A stretch of DNA of 6,269 nt from DATKZM01 sp035527975 (GCA_035527975.1 DATKZM010000066.1:1-6269); one strand, 5' to 3'; shown: positions 1-6,112, numbered from the stretch's first letter. Notes: a model not told the origin generated them from the letters alone. Program-made: numbers and translations.

Positions 1-6
1 GATGCG

Positions 7-19
7 GTGGACGGCTCCC
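7..19 (+). repeat. Left subterminal inverted repeat of the IS1111-type element
   Basis: The 13-base GTGGACGGCTCCC is the exact reverse complement of 1361-1373. The match stops at once on both sides (base 6 against 1374, base 20 against 1360), so this is a delimited repeat. Terminal-region repeats of about 11-13 bp set a few bases inside the element ends are characteristic of the IS1111 group. Confidence 0.9.
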
Positions 20-87
20 GCCGCCGGCATCCAGGTGCCATAGAGTGGTTGCTGTTGAAGCCCACGCTAAAAGGGGGAGCCGCCCAG

Positions 88-1116
88 ATGGACGTTATCA
101 CGATCGGAGTTGATCTCGCGAAGACCGTCTTTCAGATCCACGGTGTTGATGCGACCGGGGAGACCGTGGTCCGCAAGCAACTGAGACGCCGTCAGGTGTT
201 GCCTTTTTTCAAGAAGCTGGCGCCGTGTCTAGTCGGCATGGAGGCCTGCGCCACCGCCCATCACTGGGCGCGGCAGCTTGAAGCGCTGGGGCATGAGGTG
301 CGTCTGATGCCGCCTCGCTACGTGAAGCCTTACGTGAGGCGGAACAAGAATGACGCGGCGGACGCGGAAGCGATCTGCGAGGCGGTTACGCGGCCGACGA
401 TGCGCTTCGTAGCAGTGAAGTCGGCCGAGCAGCAGAGCGTTTTGATGCTGCACCGAACGCGCGCGCTGATGGTCCGGCAGCGGACCATGCTGGTCAACGC
501 GATCCGGGCGCACCTGGCGGAGTTGGGCATTGTCGCCCGGGTCGGGCTGCCGCAGGTCAAGGCGCTTCTCGCGGTGATCGCCGATGAGGCGGATGACCGC
601 CTGCCGCCGCTGGCGCGAAGCTGCCCGCAAGGGCTGGCAGCTCAGTTGATGTCGCTTGAGGGCGAGATCACCGCCGCCGGCCAACGTATCCACGCCTGGC
701 ACCGATCGAATGAGGCCAGCCGGCGTCTGGAGACCATTCCCGGCATCGGGCCGATCACGGCGAGCGCACTGGCAGCGACGATCACCGACCCATCGCTGTT
801 CAGATCGGGGCGCGAGCTGGCCGCCTGGATCGGTCTGGTGCCCAGGCAGAACTCGACCGGCGGCAAGGCGCGGCTCGGGCGCATCTCCAAGCAGGGTGAT
901 CCCTATCTGCGCTGGTTGCTTGTTGTCGGCGCCATGACCGTGATCCGCCACGCCAAGCGGCGTGGCACCGCGAACCCATGGCTGGCTGAACTCATTGCGC
1001 ACAAACCGACCAAGGTTGCGGCGGTGGCACTGGCCAACAAGCTCGCGCGCATCGCCTGGGCGCTGCTGCGCGACGGCGGAACCTATCAAACACCCGCGGC
1101 GGCTGCGGTGGCTTAA
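88..1116 (+). CDS. IS110/IS1111-type DEDD transposase
   Basis: A 342-residue protein that catalyses RNA-guided, site-specific insertion and excision of its own element. The N-terminal RuvC-like domain shows the four acidic residues of the IS110 family: D9 in the GVDLAK motif, E52 in GMEAC, and D89 and D92 in NKNDAAD. A helix-hairpin-helix follows at about 217-232 (IPGIGPITAS). The C-terminal Transposase_20 domain has the signature LVPRQNSTGGKARLG then ISKQGDPYLRWLL (about 250-278). S256 is the likely nucleophilic serine, by analogy with the IS110 enzymes studied structurally. Length is normal for the group and the frame is intact, so the enzyme is probably functional. ATG 88 is chosen because GGGGGAG at 73-79 stands 8 bases upstream and the protein then begins like its relatives. 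An upstream in-frame GTG at 7 falls inside the inverted repeat and is unlikely. Confidence 0.93.
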   Translation: MDVITIGVDLAKTVFQIHGVDATGETVVRKQLRRRQVLPFFKKLAPCLVGMEACATAHHWARQLEALGHEVRLMPPRYVKPYVRRNKNDAADAEAICEAVTRPTMRFVAVKSAEQQSVLMLHRTRALMVRQRTMLVNAIRAHLAELGIVARVGLPQVKALLAVIADEADDRLPPLARSCPQGLAAQLMSLEGEITAAGQRIHAWHRSNEASRRLETIPGIGPITASALAATITDPSLFRSGRELAAWIGLVPRQNSTGGKARLGRISKQGDPYLRWLLVVGAMTVIRHAKRRGTANPWLAELIAHKPTKVAAVALANKLARIAWALLRDGGTYQTPAAAAVA

Positions 1117-1360
1117 CCGCACAGATGGTCCAACGGAGTTGAAGAGCTTGGCAGGGTGAACGTGACGTAATGCAAGAACGGTCGTACCGGGGATCGGGAA
1201 AACCCGTTTGGGTCAGGGCGCTTCGAGCGCGAGCTTTTGATTGGGACCCGATCGCGCGTATCGCATTAGGGCCAGCGGCGATGACAGGCCGCATCAACAG
1301 GCCGAACACATGACTGCACCCGACCAACTTGCAGCAACGTCACCTCAACCCTTGCCAAAT
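1117..1360 (+). ncRNA. Putative bridge/seek RNA region of the IS1111-type element
   Basis: This non-coding stretch between the transposase stop and the right inverted repeat occupies the place where IS1111-group elements encode the structured RNA that pairs with target and donor DNA. Visible secondary structure supports this. GATCGGG (1192-1198) pairs perfectly with CCCGATC (1247-1253). Inside it, GGGTC (1210-1214) can pair with GACCC (1245-1249), which shares three bases with the outer stem and so partly competes with it. A 5-bp hairpin GCGCT-TCG-AGCGC lies at 1218-1230, and ATCGC/GCGAT pair at 1260-1264 and 1278-1282. A competing local hairpin CGGG-AAAA-CCCG lies at 1195-1206. No convincing protein is encoded here. 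The RNA boundaries, the guide loops and expression are inferred, not seen. Confidence 0.5.
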
Positions 1361-1373
1361 GGGAGCCGTCCAC
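1361..1373 (-). repeat. Right subterminal inverted repeat of the IS1111-type element
   Basis: GGGAGCCGTCCAC is the exact reverse complement of 7-19. It marks the right limit of the element to within a few bases. The stop codon of the neighbouring minus-strand SMP-30 gene lies only 17 bases further on (1390-1392). Confidence 0.9.
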
Positions 1374-1389
1374 ACATGACCCGAACGCC

Positions 1390-2275
1390 TTATCCGGCGT
1401 AGCGATTTTCGGCCAGGCCGGCGGGTCCGGGGCGGACGGCGAAGAGGCCGCCGGCGAGCGGTTCGGGCGGCGGGCCGTCATTGCGCGAGCCCTGGCTGGC
1501 GGTGGTGATGTAGAGCGTCCTCAGATCGGGCCCGCCGAAGGCGCAACAGGTGACGCGCGCAACCGGGACGGCGATCGTCCGCTCCAGCCGGCCGTCAGGA
1601 TCGAAACGCGCGACACAGCCGGCGAGCCAGCGCGCGCTCCACAAATAGCCCTCCGCGTCGATCGCGGCGCCGTCGGGATAGCCGGGCGCGGCTTCGGGAG
1701 GCACGAAGACGCGGCGGTTGGAGAGCACGCCCGTCTCGGGTTCGAGGTCAAAGGCGAAGATCGTGCGGGTCGGCGAATCGGCAAAGTAGAGCCGGCGCCC
1801 GTCGGGCGCGACCGCGAGGCCGTTGCTGACCGTGATTTCGCCAAATTGCGCTGTGATCGTGCGATCGGGGTCGAGGCGGTAGACCGTGCCGGTGGGTGCC
1901 AAATGGCGGCGGTTCATGGTGCCGGCCCAGAAGCGTCCCGCCCGGTCGACGCGCCCGTCGTTGAAGCGGTTGCCGGGTTGACCGGGTTCGGGGTCGCCAA
2001 TGAGCGTGGTCGCGCCGCTGTCGAGGTCGAGGAAATGAAAACCAGATGCGAGCGCCGCAACGGCCCCGCCCTGGCGGCGCAGCGCAAAGCAGCCGATGGT
2101 CTCGGCGAGCGGCACCGAGCGCAGCGCGCCGGTTTCCGGATCGAGGCGGTGCAGCGCCGGGGCCGCGGCAGTCGATCCAATAGAGCAGCTGCGCCGCATC
2201 GTCCCAGATCGGGCATTCGCCAAGGATCGCGCCTTTGCCGCAGATGTAATCGGCGATCGTTTCGGCGGCGGCCAT
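1390..2275 (-). pseudogene. SMP-30/gluconolactonase family protein, broken by a single-base frameshift
   Basis: Members of this six-bladed beta-propeller family are metal-dependent lactonases acting on sugar lactones. The start is ATG at 2275, preceded on the minus strand by GGGAGG six bases upstream; the first residues are MAAAETIADYICGKG. The frame runs to about residue 39 (LLYWIDCRGP), then continues as ALHRLDPETG only after a one-base shift at the G4 run 2159-2162 (C4 on the coding strand). The 886-base span is one base more than a multiple of three, which fits a single insertion. Repaired, it encodes 294 residues, normal for the family. It keeps the expected metal and substrate ligands E20 (LGECP), N105 (RFNDG), N151 (VSNGL) and D201 (YPDG), close to E18, N103, N154 and D204 of human SMP30. 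The C-terminus (GLAENRYAG) looks native, so the adjacent insertion sequence did not truncate it. Substrate unknown; a sequencing error is the main alternative to true inactivation. Confidence 0.85.
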
Positions 2276-2441
2276 GCTTTGCCTCCCGGCTGCGCATTGC
2301 TTGGCGACCACCTGATCGTAGCAGGGCTCGCCTGCCGGGTTAATGCGGCGGTGCCCGCGCCATGGTCACGGACGCCGTCCGGTTGAAGGGCGCCCATGAA
2401 GATGTTAGGAGCAGACCCTTCGTTCATGCGGTCCCGTAAAG

Positions 2442-2471
2442 CCGTCCCAGGCAGGACCGTCCCAGGCAGGA
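2442..2471 (+). repeat. Perfect 15-bp tandem duplication ahead of the IalB-like gene
   Basis: CCGTCCCAGGCAGGA occurs twice head to tail (2442-2456 and 2457-2471). The AGGA ending the second copy is the apparent ribosome binding site for the ATG at 2477, so the repeat duplicates that site. The first copy puts an identical AGGA 15 bases further upstream, too far to serve this start. It looks like a recent slippage duplication. Confidence 0.9.
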
Positions 2472-2476
2472 ACGAC

Positions 2477-3265
2477 ATGATGCGCAGATCGACGACAACA
2501 GTAGACAGTCTTGCGGGCCATGCGGTGGATAGGGCGCCCGGTAGGCCAGCCGTTTGTGGGTCTCATCGCGGGCGATTTGCCGCGGCGGCAGTGGCCGCGC
2601 TCTTTACGGCGGGGCTCTTTGCGGCGGGGCTCCTCGCCGTGCCCGGGATCGCGGGCGCCCAGGCCACGAAAGCTGCTGCCAAGGCTCCGCCCAAACGTCT
2701 TTATGCCGGCCGGCATGGCGCCTGGGTGCTGCAGTGCTTCAACAATCCCCAGCAGCGCGTGTTCTGCAATCTCGGCCAGGTGCAGGTTTACCGGCTGCCG
2801 GCCAAGGCAATGAAGCAGTTGCGCGCGGCCAAGTACACTGGCCCGCCGCGTGTCATCCTGTTGGTGCACGCGACCAGCCAAAGCGAGGTCGTCACATTCG
2901 TCTCGCCGACCGGCTGGGCCAAGGAAAGCCGCATCATCGCGCGGGTCGACAAGGGGTTCGGCTTCGGCATCGATGCGCCGGAGAAGCGTGCGCTGGCGCC
3001 GATCTCGCCCGATGAAAGCCTCAAGATCATCGAGGCGATGAAAAAGGGCAACAAGCTGCGGATCAGGTTTCTGCCGGCGATCGGCGACGTCCAGCAGACG
3101 GCGTTCGACCTGCGCGGCTTCAGTGCCGGCGTGGCCAAAATGCGTGCGCTGGTGAAGCGACACGGCAAGGACGAGCCGGGCGCCAGGAAGCTTGGCCCGC
3201 GCGTTACCAAGTCCAAATCCGGGCCCAAATCCGCGCCCAAATCCGGCAGCACCAAAAAGCCGTAA
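2477..3265 (+). CDS. Secreted IalB-like (invasion-associated locus B family) protein
   Basis: A 262-residue exported protein, probably periplasmic or outer-surface. Residues 1-33 form an unusually long, arginine-containing N-region. A hydrophobic segment at about 34-58 is followed by a probable signal peptidase site after AGA (61) or AQA (63). The mature part, about 74-225, has the family opening GAW-x3-C (W83, C87) with a second cysteine at C97, probably a disulfide. Beta-rich stretches follow (RVILLVHA, EVVTFVSPTGW, GFGFGIDAPEK). The C-tail (228-262) is lysine-rich with KSGPKSAPKSGS repeats and is probably disordered. IalB proteins are common in Alphaproteobacteria and their biochemical role is mostly unknown. 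ATG 2477 is preferred because CAGGA lies five bases upstream; in-frame ATGs at 2396, 2402 and 2426 would add 27, 25 or 17 residues with no signal-peptide character. It is divergent from the SMP-30 gene and 180 bases upstream of the dehalogenase-like gene. Confidence 0.72.
   Translation: MMRRSTTTVDSLAGHAVDRAPGRPAVCGSHRGRFAAAAVAALFTAGLFAAGLLAVPGIAGAQATKAAAKAPPKRLYAGRHGAWVLQCFNNPQQRVFCNLGQVQVYRLPAKAMKQLRAAKYTGPPRVILLVHATSQSEVVTFVSPTGWAKESRIIARVDKGFGFGIDAPEKRALAPISPDESLKIIEAMKKGNKLRIRFLPAIGDVQQTAFDLRGFSAGVAKMRALVKRHGKDEPGARKLGPRVTKSKSGPKSAPKSGSTKKP
2599..2628 (+). repeat. Near-perfect 15-bp tandem repeat inside the signal peptide
   Basis: Two 15-base units (2599-2613 and 2614-2628) differ at one base (A or G at the eighth position). 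In frame they encode the small hydrophobic residues of the signal-peptide core (LFTAG then LFAAG). Five-codon slippage here would lengthen or shorten the hydrophobic core without breaking the frame. Confidence 0.8.
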
Positions 3266-3337
3266 AGCCGTGTCGCCGGATGGCGGCGGCGGACCTCGAA
3301 GATCGCGCGGCAAAGCCAGGCCAACCGCGCCGACGTG

Positions 3338-3368
3338 TTGCCGAACGGGCGGCACCGGACGCTATCAT
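3338..3368 (+). promoter_or_regulatory. Possible promoter for the dehalogenase-like gene
   Basis: TTGCCG (3338-3343) and TATCAT (3363-3368) resemble -35 and -10 elements, 19 bases apart, about 78 bases before the start codon. They fall in the only comparatively AT-rich patch of the 180-base gap between the IalB-like and dehalogenase-like genes. The spacer is long and the match modest, so this is tentative. If real, the dehalogenase-like gene is transcribed on its own. Confidence 0.2.
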
Positions 3369-3445
3369 GTGATATTAATCGCAAGGCATGAGGGCCGTAC
3401 CACGCTGCGGGCAAGGGCTCGGGCGCGTATGGCGAGGAGGATGCA

Positions 3446-5734
3446 ATGCTGCTGACCGCGCCGGCCGAGCAACGCGCTTATCATCTGGGCCGCTATCCAC
3501 TGGAAGTGCTGCCGCACGACGATGCGGCAATCGAGGCCGAGGCGGCGCGGCCAGCGCGCCCGCCCGAAGCCGCGCCGCCGGCGCCGCAAAGCCCGCTGGG
3601 CAAGGCGGCGCGGCAATATCTTGAGCTTTTCCATCCAATGGTCGAAGGCGAGCTCGCGCCGGGAAAGGCGCCGGTTCCGGTCGACCTCGCGCGCCGCGTG
3701 GTCGATCTCAAGGGTTACGGCTATTTCATGAATGCCGATCAGGTCGGTATTTGCGCGGTCCCGCAAACGGCCTGGTTGGCCGGCTCAGAACCACCTGAAG
3801 CCGCGCCCGGGCATGCCCACGATCATGCCCACGATCATGCTGTGGTCGTCCTGGTCGCGTATGGCCGCATCCCCGAGGCTGGCAATCCGGCGCATGACTG
3901 GATCGGCCCCGATGGCGCGGCGACGGCGGAAATGCGCGCCGGCGAGATCGCGGTGTGCCTGGCCCGCCATATCCGCCGCCTCGGCTTTGCGGCCCGGGCG
4001 CATATCGCCGGGGCCAGCACGGTCGATACCGAACGCCTTGCGGTGCTGGCGGGGCTCGCCGTGCGCGACGGCGACAAACTCCGCAACCCCTTCATCACGG
4101 GTGGCTTCGCGCTCGCCGCCATCACCACCGCCTACGAACTCGAAGCCGACCGCCCGTTGGCGCGCGGCGCGTTGAAGCGGCCGGGCCTGCGCTACTGGTG
4201 GGGCATCAATGGCGCCACCTCGGGGCGCGAGCGCAATCGCCGCGCCAAGCGCCCCACGCATCTGTCCGATTATGCAATGGAGACGGTCAAGCGGGTCGAT
4301 CAACCCACGACGTTGATCCTGGAAGACGAGGTGCCGCGTGTGCCCAAGCGCGCGGCCTTTTTCGACCGGGCGCTGCGCGGCGATCTGGGCGCCAAGACAC
4401 AAGCCGAGCGCAACCGCTTCTCCTTCAAACAGCCGCATACCAGCGGCATGATGGCGCCAATGCGCGCGATGGTGCCGCTGCAGGGCGGCGAGCCTGACGC
4501 GGCGGCCGATACGGCCCGACACTCCGATCCGGCGGCCAATGCCCGCGCGCTCAAATCGCTCAGCTATCATCTGGGCGCGCAGATCACCGGCATCTGCGAG
4601 ATCCCGCGCTACGCCTGGTATTCGCACAACGGCAATGGCGAGCCGATCACGCCCTACCATAAATACGCCGTGGTGATGCTGATCGACCAGGAGTTCGATA
4701 CGATGGAGGGCGCCTCGGGCGATGACTGGATTTCCGGCGCCCAGTCGATGCGCGCCTATCTGCGCGGGGCGGAGATCGCCGGCGTGATGGGCGACGTGGT
4801 GCGCCAGCTCGGCTTTCCGGCGCGCTCGCAGACCAATGTCGACAGCGACGTGCTGCATATCCCGCTGATGCTGCAGGCGGGGCTGGGGGAGATGAGCCGG
4901 ATCGGCGAGCTCGTGCTGAACCCCTTCATCGGGCCGCGCATCAAAACTGTTGTCATGACAACCGACATGCCACTTGAGATCGACAGGCCGATCGATTTCG
5001 GGCTCCAGTACTTCTGCAGCAACTGCACCAAATGCGCCCGCGAATGCCCCTGCGACGCCATCCCGTTCGGCGACAAGACCATGTTCAACGGCTACGAGAT
5101 CTGGAAGCCCGATGTCGAGCGCTGCGCGCGCTACCGGCTTACCAACTCCAAGGGCTCGGCCTGCGGGCGCTGCATGAAGACCTGCCCGCTCAACAAGGTG
5201 GTGGATGCCGACGGGCCGATCCTGGAGCGCATCGCCAGTTGGTGCGGCATCAACGCGCGCTGGCTGAAGCCGCTTCTGGTGCCGATCGCGGTCAAGCTCG
5301 ACGATGTGATCGGCAACGGCAAACGCAAGCCGATCAAGAAGTGGTGGCTCGATCTGGAGATCGTCGACGGGGTCTGCGTGGAGCCCGTGAACGGCGTCAA
5401 CCAGCGCGATATCGACCCCAGCCGCAAGGTCGATCCGGCCAAGCAGAAGATGGCGGTCTACCACGCCAATATGATGCCGGTGCCCAACGATCTGGAGGTC
5501 CAGCCGGTCGACCGCAAGGCGGCGACGGCGGCGGTATCCCTCAGCGAGACGCCCGGCGAGGCGCGCGCCCGCAAGGCCGCCGGCGGGCCGATGCCGGCGC
5601 ATTACGCGCCGACCCCGCCGCGCGAAGGGGCGAACAAGGGTGCGGAGTTCGATCTCGCCAACTACGGCAAGACCGGAACCGAAAAGGCCGCCAAGGACAA
5701 GTCCGGGGCGAAGCAACCCGCGCCCGGCAAATAA
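3446..5734 (+). CDS. Soluble reductive-dehalogenase-like (RdhA) corrinoid/2x[4Fe-4S] protein
   Basis: A 762-residue protein predicted to carry a cobalamin and two [4Fe-4S] clusters and to act as a reductase, possibly removing halogen from an organohalide. Cluster motif 1 is C524-x2-C527-x2-C530-x3-C534-P; motif 2 is C560-x12-C573-x2-C576-x3-C580-P, the arrangement known from RdhA. Residues about 372-517 form the corrinoid-binding-type fold (TGICEIPRYAW, NPFIGPR, TTDMPLEIDRP), and about 90-240 are a diverged second copy of it. About 241-370 is a linker typical of RdhA (KRVDQPT, RVPKRAAFFDRAL). H123 to H131 is an alternating His insertion, and the last 70 residues are Lys/Ala/Pro-rich and probably disordered. 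There is no Tat signal, membrane segment or fused flavin reductase, so it is probably cytoplasmic with a separate electron donor. ATG 3446 follows GAGGAGG at five bases. QueG-type reductases share the cluster pattern but are about half this length. The substrate and catalytic Tyr/Lys cannot be assigned by eye. Confidence 0.82.
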   Translation: MLLTAPAEQRAYHLGRYPLEVLPHDDAAIEAEAARPARPPEAAPPAPQSPLGKAARQYLELFHPMVEGELAPGKAPVPVDLARRVVDLKGYGYFMNADQVGICAVPQTAWLAGSEPPEAAPGHAHDHAHDHAVVVLVAYGRIPEAGNPAHDWIGPDGAATAEMRAGEIAVCLARHIRRLGFAARAHIAGASTVDTERLAVLAGLAVRDGDKLRNPFITGGFALAAITTAYELEADRPLARGALKRPGLRYWWGINGATSGRERNRRAKRPTHLSDYAMETVKRVDQPTTLILEDEVPRVPKRAAFFDRALRGDLGAKTQAERNRFSFKQPHTSGMMAPMRAMVPLQGGEPDAAADTARHSDPAANARALKSLSYHLGAQITGICEIPRYAWYSHNGNGEPITPYHKYAVVMLIDQEFDTMEGASGDDWISGAQSMRAYLRGAEIAGVMGDVVRQLGFPARSQTNVDSDVLHIPLMLQAGLGEMSRIGELVLNPFIGPRIKTVVMTTDMPLEIDRPIDFGLQYFCSNCTKCARECPCDAIPFGDKTMFNGYEIWKPDVERCARYRLTNSKGSACGRCMKTCPLNKVVDADGPILERIASWCGINARWLKPLLVPIAVKLDDVIGNGKRKPIKKWWLDLEIVDGVCVEPVNGVNQRDIDPSRKVDPAKQKMAVYHANMMPVPNDLEVQPVDRKAATAAVSLSETPGEARARKAAGGPMPAHYAPTPPREGANKGAEFDLANYGKTGTEKAAKDKSGAKQPAPGK
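3812..3840 (+). repeat. 12-bp tandem repeat encoding an alternating His/Asp stretch
   Basis: The unit CATGCCCACGAT occurs at 3812-3823 and 3824-3835, followed by a partial third copy CATGC (3836-3840). In frame it encodes the His-x-His-Asp pattern at residues 123-131 of the dehalogenase-like protein, where five histidines occupy every second position. Confidence 0.92.
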
Positions 5735-5764
5735 GGGCTCGGCAATACCGGTGCGCCGTCCGTT

Positions 5765-5801
5765 GATCCTTCGAGGCGCGCAAGCGCTCGCACCTCGGAG
5801 C
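5765..5801. repeat. REP-like imperfect palindrome
   Basis: The core GAGGCGCGC-AA-GCGCTCGCACCTC can fold into an imperfect hairpin, framed by ATCCTTC on the left. The pattern 'TCCTTCGAG...palindrome...CTC' resembles dispersed intergenic palindromes common in alphaproteobacterial genomes. It lies 30 bases after the dehalogenase-like stop codon and may help end or stabilise that transcript. Repeat status is from remembered pattern, not from copies in this window. Confidence 0.4.
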
Positions 5802-5865
5802 CTGGCCGGAAATGAATGCCGGCAGATCAAATAGTCGCGGCCTGCCGACGAGACCCGCCCATCAC

Positions 5866-5891
5866 TCCCGCGCCCTTCGACGGGCGCGGGA
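5866..5891. terminator. Strong GC hairpin after the dehalogenase-like gene, terminator or REP-like repeat
   Basis: TCCCGCGCCC (5866-5875) pairs perfectly with GGGCGCGGGA (5882-5891) around a six-base loop, a 10-bp stem. No T-run follows on either strand, so it is not a classical intrinsic terminator. On the minus strand it reads GTCATTCCCGCGCCC, resembling a common dispersed alphaproteobacterial palindrome. It could act in 3'-end protection, in termination between the dehalogenase-like gene and the next gene, or simply be a repeat. Confidence 0.45.
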
Positions 5892-5918
5892 ATGACGCAA
5901 AGAGAGCGTCCGGCTCAA

Positions 5919-5932
5919 TGTAACCGGTTGCA
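5919..5932. promoter_or_regulatory. LacI-family-like operator dyad
   Basis: TGTAACCGGTTGCA is a 14-base dyad with one mismatch between half-sites and a central CG, the form of LacI/GalR-family operators. It stands about 280 bases before the next start codon, far from any clear promoter, and no regulator is encoded in the window. It may be a genuine site for an upstream-acting regulator or a chance palindrome. Confidence 0.3.
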
Positions 5933-6112
5933 ATCACCGCATTCATCTCCGGCCGGACTCTTTGGTCATTTCATCTTTGTGGTGTGCTGCGGCCGGCTGT
6001 TCTCCAGCATCCGACAGCAAAGGTCGGATCGTGGCTCCGCGATCGGGCCGGTTGTCCGGCCGGCGCTCTTTCCCTCTATTTTTTTTTCATTTTGAAACTT
6101 TCTCGTCAGGCC

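Larger units (their letters stand above)
1..1376 (+). mobile_element. IS110-family insertion sequence, IS1111 group
   Basis: One DEDD transposase gene is enclosed by perfect 13-bp inverted repeats (7-19 and 1361-1373). The left non-coding part is short (under 90 bases) and the right one long (244 bases between the tnp stop and the right repeat). Subterminal rather than terminal repeats plus a long right non-coding region define the IS1111 group within IS110. IS110 elements normally make no target duplication, so exact tips cannot be read from flanks; IS1111 elements extend a few bases beyond each repeat. The right tip is therefore placed near 1376. The left tip lies at or just before base 1 and may be cut by the window edge. 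The element sits next to the stop codon of the minus-strand SMP-30 gene. Family assignment is firm; the exact ends are estimated. Confidence 0.85.

Noticed and set aside
7..87. Extension of the transposase to an upstream in-frame GTG
   Set aside because: It would translate through the left inverted repeat, has no ribosome site visible and adds residues not seen in the family; ATG 88 has a strong site.
229..1122. Minus-strand open frame opposite the transposase
   Set aside because: Antisense shadow of the IS110-type transposase; no recognisable motifs.
1846..2343. Plus-strand open frame opposite the SMP-30 gene
   Set aside because: The minus strand carries the SMP-30 ligand motifs; this frame shows only biased composition.
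2383..2410. TTGAAG / TTAGGA as a promoter for the IalB-like gene
   Set aside because: The -10 match is poor and spacing is 16; not above chance in this region.
3785..5830. Very long minus-strand open frame opposite the dehalogenase-like gene
   Set aside because: It is the antisense shadow of a GC-rich gene; its translation is rich in Arg/His/Ala without any family motif, whereas the plus strand carries clear cluster motifs.
6046..6087. Intrinsic terminator made of the GGCCGG hairpin and T9 tract
   Set aside because: The T-tract begins 17 bases after the 6-bp stem, too far for a standard Rho-independent terminator.
5892..6095. 67-codon plus-strand reading frame in the last intergenic region
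   Set aside because: No ribosome site; composition is arbitrary and it runs through dyads and the T9 tract (ending in Phe codons from the T-run). Probably chance.
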